In this document: piece after piece, positions 1 to 7,748 of the stretch
Layout of the letters: every line of letters starts with the position of its first letter
Position numbering within the stretch: the stretch's first letter is position 1
Assembly: GCA_910575035.1 (NCBI GenBank)
Contig: CAJTDL010000023.1
Span: forward strand, 1-64,000
Reading direction: 5' to 3'
DNA: 64,000 nt
Source: Lachnospiraceae bacterium
GTDB taxonomy: Bacteria > Bacillota > Clostridia > Lachnospirales > Lachnospiraceae
Notes under the pieces: model-generated
What the model was told of the DNA's origin: nothing
The model's database searches: none
Seen by the model: the letters and a program-made list of their open reading frames with translations, nothing else
Position numbers and translations under genes: made by a program

Positions 1-2
1 AG

Positions 3-465
3 AAGACTGGAGAGATCATGGATTCCAACGACATCAAAACATCTATCGATTTTGATAAAGTTGCCGAATACCGCAAGAGTATGGGATACTATCAGATCGT
101 GGCCTCTGAACTGGCCATGGAGCCGTTAGAAGTGATTGATAAATACCACGGCCTGACACAGATTGAAGACCAGTTCCGTGTCATGAAGGGGGATTTGGAA
201 ACACGCCCGCTCTATGTTCGCTTCCAACGTTGTTTCTGTTCCTGCAGATGCATACTGGAGCAGCGGGCTGAGCGGCGAACGCATCCAGACAGCCCTGAAC
301 AAATGGAAAGTCGATAAACTGCCAAACGGGCTATACCGGTTTATGGATTGTGATGATCCTGATCTGAAACTGATTTTAGATGCATTTCAGATAGAACTCC
401 CTGCGAAACTCTATTGCAGATCGGAACTAAAAAGCATAAAAAAAGAGATAAAGATTTTCATATAG
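3..465 (+). pseudogene. IS1634/IS4-like transposase, C-terminal remnant
   Basis: This is the end of a DDE transposase gene that runs in from outside the window. The first frame carries a stretch reading YHGLTQIEDQFRVMKGDLE followed by TRPLYVR, which resembles the region ahead of the last catalytic block in IS1634-type transposases. Near position 210-225 the reading frame shifts, and the extreme C-terminus (SVPADAYWSSGLSG, then PNGLYRFMDCDD) continues in another frame. The part normally lying between these segments, about 50-60 residues in such proteins, is absent, so an internal deletion plus frameshift has killed the gene. The family call rests on motif memory, and IS4-group is the safe level. 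Confidence 0.65.
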
Positions 466-541
466 GTATATCATGTAGGTACATAATCTCAAATTTCTAC
501 AAACCCATGAAACACAAGGGAAACTGCATATTTCCTCTAAA

Positions 542-567
542 AAACGGAGCCATTAATGGCTCCGTTT
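542..567. terminator. perfect 26-bp palindrome between two IS remnants
   Basis: Positions 542-567 equal their own reverse complement, with arms AAACGGAGCCAT and ATGGCTCCGTTT. As RNA this gives a strong hairpin. It lies about 75 bp after the transposase remnant and at the 5' edge of the IS200-like remnant. It could be a bidirectional terminator or a subterminal IS hairpin. There is no long T-run. Confidence 0.5.
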
Positions 568-813
568 AGTGTTTCCAAGTGGCAAACTCGGGGTATAACA
601 GCAAAAGAGGTTTTTTCAAAATGTCCTGGCGTGAAAAAGAAACTGTGGGGTGGAGAATTCTGGTCAGATGGATTTTATGTGGCAACGGTGAGCGAACATG
701 GAAATGAAAAGGTAATTGCAAATTATGTAAAAAACCAAGGTAATGAGTATAACAAGCTATACCGAGTCGACCAAGTAGAAGGACAAATAAGTTTATCGGA
801 TTATTTGGTGTAG
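556..813 (+). pseudogene. IS200/IS605 TnpA (Y1 transposase), C-terminal half
   Basis: The product resembles the C-terminal half of an IS200/IS605 HUH single-strand transposase. It reads ITAKEVF, then VKKKLWGGEFWSDGFYVATV, then HGNEKVIANYVKNQG. The tyrosine in NYVKNQG is at the place of the catalytic Tyr on helix alpha-D. The N-terminal half with the His-hydrophobe-His metal site is missing: upstream of about 590 the reading frame contains only palindrome-derived sequence. The ATG at 556 lies inside the palindrome, so it is not a natural start. The fragment should be inactive. Confidence 0.7.
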
Positions 814-875
814 GGGGTGGCACAAAGAATCCAGATACCCCGCTTTCGTGACCGAGCGGATGCGAGGCGAAAGGC

Positions 876-931
876 AGGTGCTTATTGGGAACTTCGGAGC
901 CGGAGAGGCGGAGAATTCCCAATAAGTACCT
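876..931. repeat. 16-bp inverted repeat hairpin after the TnpA remnant
   Basis: AGGTGCTTATTGGGAA (876-891) pairs with TTCCCAATAAGTACCT (916-931) with one mismatch, leaving a 24-nt GC-rich loop. A smaller GGGC/GCCC hairpin follows at about 934-943. The position, about 60 bp after the transposase stop, is where an IS200/IS605 right-end structure or an associated structured RNA would lie. No TnpB/IscB reading frame follows. Confidence 0.5.
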
Positions 932-1255
932 GAGGGCTCTGCCCCGGGGTTCTTCATTCGGCATTGTCTGTACACGCTATGGTAGCTGCAACTGCATCCT
1001 GGGAAATATGCTCTGCAATCCGTGAATGGTTCGGTTCCTTCTTCAGTGGTATCATGCACAAATCGGCATATCAAATAATGTTGCGATTCAAGGCTTGGGG
1101 CAGCTTCTTTCAGGAGGGTGCCCAACCGTGCGCCAACATAGTTGAGGGAGTTTTCTTAGTACTGCAATTTCTGCATATTTACTAAAGTGCAATAATAGCG
1201 CACAATAACTGTACATTAATTCTGCAAAAATTCTGCATCAAAATGAGGAACTTAT

Positions 1256-1360
1256 ATGCTGGCAATAAATTTTTCAAATGCGAGGGGGGAATTTAAGAAT
1301 TTATTGCGAGGAGGCAACAGATAATGGAGAAACAGTAATTATTACTAGAAATATTTAATC
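1256..1360 (+). pseudogene. YefM/Phd-family antitoxin remnant
   Basis: From ATG 1256, preceded by GAGGAA, the translation reads MLAINFSNARGEFKNLLR, close to the start of YefM/Phd antitoxins, which bind toxin promoters and neutralise RelE/YoeB-type toxins. The frame closes at a TAA near 1322. In the next frame DNGETVIITR follows at once, the second conserved block of the same family. One gene has therefore been split by a small indel. The downstream C-terminal toxin-binding part is not recognisable and no toxin gene follows. Recognition is by motif only. Confidence 0.5.
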
Positions 1361-1961
1361 TGCCAGCTATGATAAGGAGAATATAATAAGTGGAAATGGT
1401 GAGGATACCAGTAAAAAGCCCCCTGTGATACAATAGGTATAGTGTAGCAAGCCAATGCAAAGAACAGAAAACAATCCCAATGAACAATAAGAGCATATTG
1501 CATATTTGTTGGAAATGCTAGTGCCATATAGTTTTGATTTCAGGATATCGGAAAAATATTGTAGGGAAAATCAGGGTAGATGTCAAGGAAACAATAATAA
1601 CATTATGTAAATATAAAGATGTAGGGATTATGTACATCTTAGCGTGGCAATACCGCCAAGGCTAAATGTTTTAAATTTTATGGGATATTTAAAAGGAAAA
1701 AGAATGCTCATGATATATGGAAAACAGCCAGGGTTACAGAGCAGTTGGAACAAGGTATTCTGGGGTGTGGATATTATGTAGGAACAATTGGTAATATTAA
1801 CGATGAATAAAATATATTGATAAAAAAGAGAATATGTGTATAAAAATGTGATTTTTGAAGGGAATAAGCATAAATAGTATGAAAATTTTGGGGAAAACAG
1901 GGAATATTTTATGAATTGTTTTTGAAATTCTATTAGGCAGTGTTTTTCCAGGGAAACATAG
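1361..1961. other. AT-rich decayed DNA with a possible transposase scrap
   Basis: No convincing gene is present. One open stretch at 1664-1810 (+) ends in ILGCGYYVGTIGNINDE, which vaguely resembles the GYYVxTVG block of IS200-type TnpA. It has no start, no flanking support and no catalytic motif, so it is noted but not called. Base composition is clearly richer in A+T than the housekeeping regions. Confidence 0.3.
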
Positions 1962-2202
1962 GCGCAAATTTCCCTAGAAGCCTTGTAGAATGTGGGGTTC
2001 AAAGGATGAGGGTATTGTATGGGAAAGAGAGAAAATTTGACTGGACTAGAAAAGGAATTAATGGTATACTAACGCTGTCAAAGGGAAAATTTCAAAAAAA
2101 CCAAAAATGGGGTAAAAAATAGGAGATTTTTAAATTGTCAGATAATTTTGGGAAATTTACCTATCTGGAAGCCGCATAAATAGCGGGGTTCAGAGGGCGA
2201 GC
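1962..2202 (+). promoter_or_regulatory. CRISPR leader-like region with an internal duplication
   Basis: This AT-rich stretch ends exactly at the first CRISPR repeat. A block of about 40-50 bp just before the repeat (2150-2202) has an imperfect second copy at 1962-2011. Both contain AAATTT, then CCTA, then GAAGCC, then GGGGTTCA followed by a purine-rich tail. The intact first repeat next to this side and the decayed repeat at the far end both say the leader is here and transcription runs rightward. Confidence 0.5.
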
Positions 2203-2532
2203 ATAGAAATGAAGGAAGCCCGTATAAGGGCATTGATACACTTTTTCGTTCGGCTTGTCATCTGACGTATTGGTGATAGAAATGAAGGAAGCCCGTATAA
2301 GGGCATTGATACAAACCCATATCGCACACATGATATGGGATTATATAGTATAGAAATGAAGGAAGCCCGTATAAGGGCATTGATACCTCAATTCTACCGA
2401 CAATACTCAACATTCTATCACATAGAAATGAAGGAAGCCCGTATAAGGGCATTGATACATCTCAAACATCGGCTTGTCAGAATTACGGCTGTTATATAGA
2501 AATGAAGGAAGCTCGTATAAGGACATTAACAT
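2203..2532 (+). CRISPR. CRISPR array, five repeats and four spacers, no cas genes
   Basis: Repeats of 37 bp start at 2203, 2276, 2350, 2422 and 2496. The first four are identical. They begin ATAGAAATGAAGGAAGCCCG and end GTATAAGGGCATTGATAC, with GCCC/GGGC able to form a small stem. Spacers are 2240-2275 (36 bp), 2313-2349 (37), 2387-2421 (35) and 2459-2495 (37), all different. The fifth repeat is decayed in its right half, as expected for the leader-distal end. The 3' end ATTGATAC resembles the ATTGAAAC handle of type I and type III repeats, which also supports + orientation. No cas gene is present in the window, so subtype cannot be fixed. Confidence 0.9.
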
Positions 2533-3785
2533 AAGCAATGTTTAACCATTTTCATTTTGATGTGCCTAAATAAATATGTAGGTAGTAAGTGAAAGACAGA
2601 AATCAGGTGTCCAGAAGTATAAACAGCCAGAATAGAATGCAGAGAGTATGCCTGCAAAAAGGCTAACCACTACTGGGGATAATAATGCCCTTGCTTGGAT
2701 TATGAAACCTGCCTGGAGGGGCACGGTAGTGCAATATAGATGAGGTTACAGAGAAATACATAGAATGTATTCCGCACATAGAAAAGGCTGCGATAGAGCC
2801 AGGTGAAAAAGATAGGCAGGATGGCGGGCAGGTTAAGGGGGAACCGAGGGCAGTACAATGAAGGGAGCCGTTACTTATGGCATTTGCTTTTATTCGCTGG
2901 CTTCATGGTCAGGGGAAATGGCGAGCCTGATTTCCGAGGCAGAGGCATAGGGGTCAATTAAGCCAGGATAAAAATGATGTGACGCAGTGGTTAGTGTGTG
3001 AAATGCCTACAGATGACTTAAACAAAGTATTTGCTTCAATGATAAAGAATATTGAAAATTCTATACAAATGATGAGGCTGAAAAAAGCTTACATACAGTT
3101 CTGACACGTTCATATTCAAACAATCTTTTTCTTCTTCCAATATCAGTCAGAAACAGAATTTTTTTCTAAAGTCATGGCAACAGGGAAAAGATTCAGCATT
3201 TTGCGTCCAGATTGCAAAGTTTATCAAAATATAAATTTGCATCTGCAATACAAACATTTCCATAAGTATAGCAAGTTTCGTATATATTATCTTTTTTCAT
3301 CTTATGATTACCCATATCTGGATATCTCCTTAGGTAGATATCTGTTTTGCTGCCACGCGTAAGCTTAAGGTCGGCATTTTATTTCTGTACTAAGGAACTT
3401 GTATTAGGCAGCGTTTCCAGAGTATTTAAATACCTTCCTTGTTACAAGGCATACAGATATGAAGCAAGGCATTGATTCTGGTGCAGAAGAACGCAAGATG
3501 CACAGCCTGGAAACAAAATTTCAGCCTGTCTGGCAGTGAGTCGTAGGATGATTCAGTGACAGGCTCTATCTGGCTAACGTCTAAAAACACTTAGGGTATC
3601 CCTATAGAAAATGTTCACTTCTTTTCCAGGAGGGATTTAGCGGTATCACAGGTTTTCAGGAAAAAGTGAAGGGAATTGCGGTATAAGTGAAAAAATCTGC
3701 AGGGAAAATGAATTGATACAGGAATCAGGTATTGCTAGAATGGTTTCAGAAATAAGGAAAGCATTCAAAATAGGAGGAGAAGAAA
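2533..3785. other. long non-coding or decayed stretch after the CRISPR array
   Basis: There is no reading frame with recognisable content. A short open segment near 2970-3105 (+) reads DVTQWLVCEMPTDDLNKVF and onwards without a start, perhaps a gene scrap. A near-perfect inverted repeat joins TTCACTTCTTTTCC (3614-3627) with GGAAAAAGTGAA (3659-3670). A 19-bp segment at 3402-3420 (TATTAGGCAGCGTTTCCAG) nearly repeats 1931-1951 on the other side of the array. Confidence 0.4.
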
Positions 3786-3935
3786 ATGCCAAAAAACATT
3801 TTAAATTGGATCAGGATTATTGCAATGATTTTAGAATTGATTGCAGGAGGTATGGAAAAGACGGATGCAGTCCAAAAGATTTCCAGGATACATAAAGTAA
3901 ATGAAAAGTCAATATGGAAGTATGGCGGTTTCTAG
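3786..3935 (+). CDS. small protein, possible N-terminal part of the next gene
   Basis: An ATG at 3786, with AGGAGGAG just upstream (about 3773-3780), opens a 49-residue frame starting MPKNILNWIRIIAMILELIA and ending SIWKYGGF before a TAG at 3933. The middle (AGGMEKTDAVQKISRIHKVNE) is helical and reads like a short helix-turn-helix. The following PIN-like frame continues in the same phase right after the stop (DLRYKKYKIF then MDAC). The two are therefore either tightly packed neighbours or one gene split by a nonsense codon. Function unknown. Confidence 0.45.
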   Translation: MPKNILNWIRIIAMILELIAGGMEKTDAVQKISRIHKVNEKSIWKYGGF

Positions 3936-3965
3936 GATCTGCGGTACAAGAAATACAAAATTTTT

Positions 3966-4442
3966 ATGGATGCTTGCAGCATGGTTCATTTTGCGGCGAA
4001 TAAGTTTTGGGAGCATATCATCCTATTGTTGCAGCTGTATCAAAACAGGATTATTGTATTCTTCCAGTGTTATGAAGAATTGGAGAAGCTTGCCATGAAG
4101 AAGCCATCTTTTAAGGTGGCCGCAGATGCAACGAAAGCGCTGTCGCTATCGGGGCGGCTGAGCGGTGCCCAGCTTGTAGAAATCCGGGGAGGGAAAGAAG
4201 ATAATTTTGCAGACAATGTTTTTCGGGTTGTTTTTGCGAAGTTTCGGTTCAGGTACCAGCTTTTGCTGATCACGCAGGATCAGAAGATTGTGAAGGATTT
4301 GCTTGCCTTAAATAAAAACACATCAGTAAAAGCAAACTCCGTTGAGGCGAAAAGGATTAATCAATATGGTTTTTTGAGCGGGTTTTTCTGCGGCTGCAAT
4401 TTAAGCCGCAGAAAGGATGTAAGGCTGGAGGAGGCATTTTAA
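3966..4442 (+). CDS. PIN-like domain protein (putative ribonuclease fold)
   Basis: The 158-residue product begins MDACSMVH, giving the first acidic residue expected at the end of strand 1 of a PIN domain. It continues through ELEKLAMKK and NFADNVFRVVFAKF, and has LLLITQDQKIVKDLLALN near residues 98-115, resembling the late acidic block (T-x-D) of PIN nucleases. PIN domains are metal-dependent RNases, often toxins. No VapB-like antitoxin adjoins it. In-frame codons upstream (from 3936) suggest the original start may have been earlier, and the C-terminal ~25 residues (cysteine- and arginine-rich) look atypical, so the gene may be degenerate. Fold assignment is inference. Confidence 0.45.
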   Translation: MDACSMVHFAANKFWEHIILLLQLYQNRIIVFFQCYEELEKLAMKKPSFKVAADATKALSLSGRLSGAQLVEIRGGKEDNFADNVFRVVFAKFRFRYQLLLITQDQKIVKDLLALNKNTSVKANSVEAKRINQYGFLSGFFCGCNLSRRKDVRLEEAF

Positions 4443-4637
4443 AGATTTCCTGAGGATGATGGAAAGCTTGGGGAGCGGGATAGGATGTCTGAAGGGCTGT
4501 TTCCTACAAGGTATAAAAATAGCCGGAATATTGGCTATGCTGTCTGATAAAATTGTGGCAATTATCTGCATTACTCTTTGCTTTCCTCTTGTGGTTTTAA
4601 AGGGAGCGGAAATTAAGGCCGCGTAAAGTTTCTATTA

Positions 4638-6065
4638 CTATGTATTTCCTGAAATGATTAGATAAGCTTTCTCATTGATTTCCGAGCAAATGCCAAATAT
4701 CCCGTTTTCATCTGCGGATTCCCAAGCGCCTGTTGTTAAGACTACCACGCCGTCCCCTGTTTCAGGGTCATAGGAAATACAGTTAAATACGCCGTAGGCA
4801 TTGCCTGTATGGTAGAACAGCCGATTGCGCCCATAAAGGTTATGCCTGTACCGCAGAGGCAGGGCCTGGTAATGCCCTTCTGGCGTGGGCAGGCTGTAGA
4901 TTTGTTCCATCTGCTCCACAGAGCCAGGGGACAGCACCTGGATTTTTTGGTAGGTATTGGCTGAGTGGCTTGTATCCCCGTTCATATATTCCCTAGTATA
5001 TCCGTCTGCATGTTCAGGAACCTCCTGATAGAAAGCGCCATCCTCCGCCAGGACAGATACAAGCTTTGCCAGGTCATGGGCGCTGATTGTCAGCCCGCCG
5101 CAGAAATGGACGCCTTTCTCACAGGGCTGCTGGCGGCAGTGCCGGAGCAGCTGGTCGTCAATGGTACGGACGACCTGCCCATCCCTGTACAGGGTCACCA
5201 ATTTGCTTGTATCCTGGATGTCGCCGGCTTCATATGCGGCGTCAATATCCAGTTTATTGTAAAGATGCTCCTTTAATACTTCATCAACCATCCGCCCAGA
5301 GGCAAGCTCCAGCGTTATCCCAAGGATATCAAATCCATAGTTGTTGTAATACCATGAGCCGATCTCCCCAGGCACAGCCTGGCTGTATCCGGAGCCTTTC
5401 AGGGAGTTCTGTACACTGTAATAGGAGAGGGATGCATTTTCAGAGGCGTCTTCCAGGGATGAGGTGTGGCTTAACAGGGAACGGATCGTAATGGGGATAT
5501 CAGGATAAGCAGGGTTTTGCACATTACAGTCCCAATAATGGCTGATGTCTTCATCCAGGCCAATCACGCCTTCTTCCTGCAGGCACATGGTAACCATACC
5601 CAGGACTACCTTAGAAATAGAGGCAACCCGCATCTTGTGGTCGGCGGTCATGGGGGTAATATCCTTTGTTGCCCAGCCATAAGCGAAGGTATCTGCCACA
5701 ATGCCCTGTTCTATGACAGCAACCTGGACGCCGGCTGCGCCATATTTTTCAGCAATGCTGTCAATGGCTTTCTGCAGTTCGTTGTGATGGAGCCGGGATT
5801 GAAAATCTGACTGCCGTTTCAGTAGGGAGCCCTCTTCTGCCAAAATGCCAGGCAGGGAGGCTGTTTCTGTGCCAGGCTGTGTTTTGCCCAAGGCTTGGGA
5901 TTTTAAGAGAGCCTGCGGCAGCAAAGCCTGGAGCAGGGAGTCGTCAGATGCGATTGGGTTATCTATAGTCAATGCCTGTTCGGGGGTGGTAAGGATTGGG
6001 ATGCCGCAGGTAAAGGCGCAGAGGGCCAGGACAAATGCAAGCTTGCTTCTCGAATGTTTTTTCAT
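4638..6065 (-). CDS. secreted serine hydrolase, class C beta-lactamase family
   Basis: This is a penicillin-binding-protein/beta-lactamase-fold hydrolase of 475 residues. The chosen ATG at 6065 has AGAAAGAAGG upstream at good spacing and starts a signal peptide (MKKHSRSKLAFVLALCAF), which an upstream in-frame ATG would bury. Catalytic motifs are in order: SxxK as SISK near residues 149-152, a YxN-like YNN in WYYNNYGFD, and HTG in FYHTGNAYG near the C-terminus. Family members include D-aminopeptidases, esterases and cell-wall peptidases, so the substrate is unknown and true beta-lactam resistance should not be assumed. It is transcribed alone, divergent from the Rpn-family gene. Confidence 0.85.
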   Translation of the reverse strand: MKKHSRSKLAFVLALCAFTCGIPILTTPEQALTIDNPIASDDSLLQALLPQALLKSQALGKTQPGTETASLPGILAEEGSLLKRQSDFQSRLHHNELQKAIDSIAEKYGAAGVQVAVIEQGIVADTFAYGWATKDITPMTADHKMRVASISKVVLGMVTMCLQEEGVIGLDEDISHYWDCNVQNPAYPDIPITIRSLLSHTSSLEDASENASLSYYSVQNSLKGSGYSQAVPGEIGSWYYNNYGFDILGITLELASGRMVDEVLKEHLYNKLDIDAAYEAGDIQDTSKLVTLYRDGQVVRTIDDQLLRHCRQQPCEKGVHFCGGLTISAHDLAKLVSVLAEDGAFYQEVPEHADGYTREYMNGDTSHSANTYQKIQVLSPGSVEQMEQIYSLPTPEGHYQALPLRYRHNLYGRNRLFYHTGNAYGVFNCISYDPETGDGVVVLTTGAWESADENGIFGICSEINEKAYLIISGNT

Positions 6066-6107
6066 GTTAAATGCCTTCTTTCTGTAAAAAATGGTAAGAT
6101 CTTCTAT

Positions 6108-6135
6108 AGTATATAATATTTGCCAGGCTATACAA
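6108..6135 (-). promoter_or_regulatory. sigma-A type promoter of the serine hydrolase gene
   Basis: On the minus strand TTGTAT (6135-6130) and TATACT (6113-6108) are separated by 16 bp, about 45 bp before the start codon. Confidence 0.55.
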
Positions 6136-6255
6136 ATATGCATTTACAGTTGTGCTTTTCTGTGGATGGGGACAGAGTAGGCCCATTGTGATTTTGTAAA
6201 CCATGATTTGAATAAATTATATCTTGTGCGTATAGAAAAGGCAAGGGGAATTTTT

Positions 6256-6382
6256 GGAGCCGTTCATAGCAGCAATTCGGGGCGATATTTAAAGTTTTAC
6301 TGTGCAAAAATCGCCCGTCACTCCTGAATCATGTTCTCACGGAATGTGCAATTTAGTGCATTCCTGAGCCATAAATAGTAAC
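6256..6382 (-). mobile_element. MITE-1 copy A (one end lost)
   Basis: This is a copy of the roughly 145-bp repeat also seen at 18324, 20689, 41638 and 60717, here in reverse orientation. It ends GCCATAAATAGTAAC at 6382. The GGAATGTGC/GTGCATTCC and GGGGCGAT/ATCGCCC hairpin arms are recognisable. The other terminal repeat is missing beyond the GGAGCCGTTCATAG segment. It sits directly upstream of the Rpn-gene promoter. Confidence 0.8.
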
Positions 6383-6391
6383 AAAATGTCA

Positions 6392-6420
6392 TTGCCTTCT
6401 TATTAAAAAGCAAGTATAAT
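6392..6420 (+). promoter_or_regulatory. promoter of the Rpn-family gene
   Basis: TTGCCT (6392-6397) and TATAAT (6415-6420) lie 17 bp apart, ten bases after the end of MITE-1 copy A and 44 bp before the GTG start. Confidence 0.7.
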
Positions 6421-6463
6421 CAAAACAGAGGACATTAGGTAAAATCATAAAGGGGGGCAAATC

Positions 6464-7444
6464 GTGGGAAATGGAGATATCGCGTACCAAAATAAGGACA
6501 TCACCAGCAAGATGCTGGCAGAGAATTTTAAGGGGAAGACATTCCGTGTATATGGGCTTGACTTGCCAGAGATTAAAAATGTGCTGCCAACGAATATCCC
6601 AGCCGTGAAGGTGAATGAACTCCGCCTGGACAATATTTTTGAGTTGGCGGATGGGACGGCGGCGATTGTAGATTATGAGAGCGAATACAGCAAAAAGGAT
6701 AAGGTAAAATACCTGAACTACCTGACAGGGATAGCAAACCGCTACCTGACAGAAGGAAAGGAATGCCCGACGCTGCGCATGGTCGTAATCTATACTGCAG
6801 ACATCCAGAAAGCGCAGGTATCCAGCGAATATGATATTGGGGCATTGCATTTGGACGTGGAGTGCGCATTCCTCTCTGGGCTGGATTCCGAGGAGATTTA
6901 CCAACGCCTGAGTGGGAAGGTGGAGAGGGGAGAGCGCCTGGAAGATGAGGAGCTGATGGAATTTATAATACTTCCCCTCTCTTACCAGACGAAAGAAGAA
7001 AAGCAGAAAAAAATCCGGGAGGCCGTGTCGCTCGCAGCTAAAATCCGGGACAGAGGGCAGCAGTTATTTGCCTTAGCGGGCATACTGGCATTCACTGATA
7101 AACTTATTGACCGTGAAACAGCAAATAGAATAAGGAGGGCTATTGAGATGACGCAGGTAGCACAAATTTTCGAGGAAGAAAAACAGCAGGCCTTGACGCA
7201 GGTAGCACAAATTTTCGAGGAAGAAAAACAGCAGGCATTGGCGCAGGCAGCACAAATTTTCGAGGAAGAAAAGAGGCAGGCAGCACAAATTTTCGAGGAA
7301 GAGAAACGTGAGGCATTGGCTCAAATTGTAATCCGTATGATACAAAAGGATTATTCTTCGGAAGAAATAGCGGCATTAGTTTCAAGCTTCTCAATGGATG
7401 ATGTGGAAGCATTGAGGAAAAATCTGCTTGGTGGGAAAAAATGA
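6464..7444 (+). CDS. Rpn-family PD-(D/E)XK nuclease-like protein with tandem repeats
   Basis: A GTG start at 6464 has AGGGGGG seven bases upstream. The 326-residue product resembles the Rpn/COG5464 group, recombination-promoting nuclease-like proteins common in Lachnospiraceae. A core at residues 45-75 (FELADGTAAIVDYESEYSKK) could supply the Asp and Glu-x-Glu of a PD-(D/E)XK site. Residues about 229-285 are a charged coiled-coil made of four near-perfect copies of AQIFEEEK. A short C-terminal domain (SSEEIAALVSSFSMDDVEAL) is typical of this group. The gene is monocistronic, with its own promoter and terminator. Cleavage activity is inferred from the family only. Confidence 0.7.
   Translation: MGNGDIAYQNKDITSKMLAENFKGKTFRVYGLDLPEIKNVLPTNIPAVKVNELRLDNIFELADGTAAIVDYESEYSKKDKVKYLNYLTGIANRYLTEGKECPTLRMVVIYTADIQKAQVSSEYDIGALHLDVECAFLSGLDSEEIYQRLSGKVERGERLEDEELMEFIILPLSYQTKEEKQKKIREAVSLAAKIRDRGQQLFALAGILAFTDKLIDRETANRIRRAIEMTQVAQIFEEEKQQALTQVAQIFEEEKQQALAQAAQIFEEEKRQAAQIFEEEKREALAQIVIRMIQKDYSSEEIAALVSSFSMDDVEALRKNLLGGKK
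7151..7318 (+). repeat. in-gene tandem repeat, 45/45/39/39 bp
   Basis: Units at 7151-7195, 7196-7240, 7241-7279 and 7280-7318 are nearly identical at DNA level around GCACAAATTTTCGAGGAAGA. Lengths are multiples of three, so gain or loss of units would change coil length without breaking the frame. The first two units differ at only one or two bases, which suggests recent duplication. Confidence 0.9.
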
Positions 7445-7473
7445 AATTCCCCCTAAATAGATGGATACACTGC

Positions 7474-7512
7474 AATCCGCAGAACAGCATAAAGCCATTC
7501 TGCGGATTTTTT
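7474..7512 (+). terminator. intrinsic terminator after the Rpn gene
   Basis: AATCCGCAGAA pairs perfectly with TTCTGCGGATT (11 bp), followed by a run of T. Confidence 0.9.
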
Positions 7513-7611
7513 GCCTGAACACTATTTGGAAATCCCAAACACCCTATATGCTAGTATAACCCGCGCCAAACATTAAGGTATTTAGTGCAGGTTATACCAG
7601 GGCGGAAAGCC

Positions 7612-7639
7612 TTGATATTTCTTTTTTGCAGAGTATAAT
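7612..7639 (+). promoter_or_regulatory. promoter of rarA
   Basis: TTGATA (7612-7617) and TATAAT (7634-7639) are separated by 16 bp, about 110 bp before the rarA start. Confidence 0.65.
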
Positions 7640-7748
7640 GAAAAAGAGCAGAACCATGTGTATTGCAGCAGATGGCTGGCAAAGTATGGCATAGCCTGGA
7701 AAGATATATTTGCAAACGTGATTATATAGAGAAAAGGAGACACACCCC

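Noticed and set aside
1664-1810. second IS200-type TnpA remnant
   Set aside because: Only a GYYVGTIG-like stretch supports it; no start, catalytic tyrosine context or flanking structure.
1628-2002. 124-codon open frame (-) in the AT-rich region before the CRISPR leader
   Set aside because: It is rich in Phe/Tyr/Leu from plain AT-rich DNA, has no ribosome site, and overlaps leader-like sequence; a chance frame.
2203-2532. plain minisatellite instead of CRISPR
   Set aside because: Spacers are unique, 35-37 bp long, and the decayed repeat is at one end only, as in true CRISPR arrays.
4638-6065. beta-lactam resistance gene
   Set aside because: SxxK, YxN-like and HTG motifs only place it in the wide serine hydrolase family; nothing points to beta-lactam breakdown.
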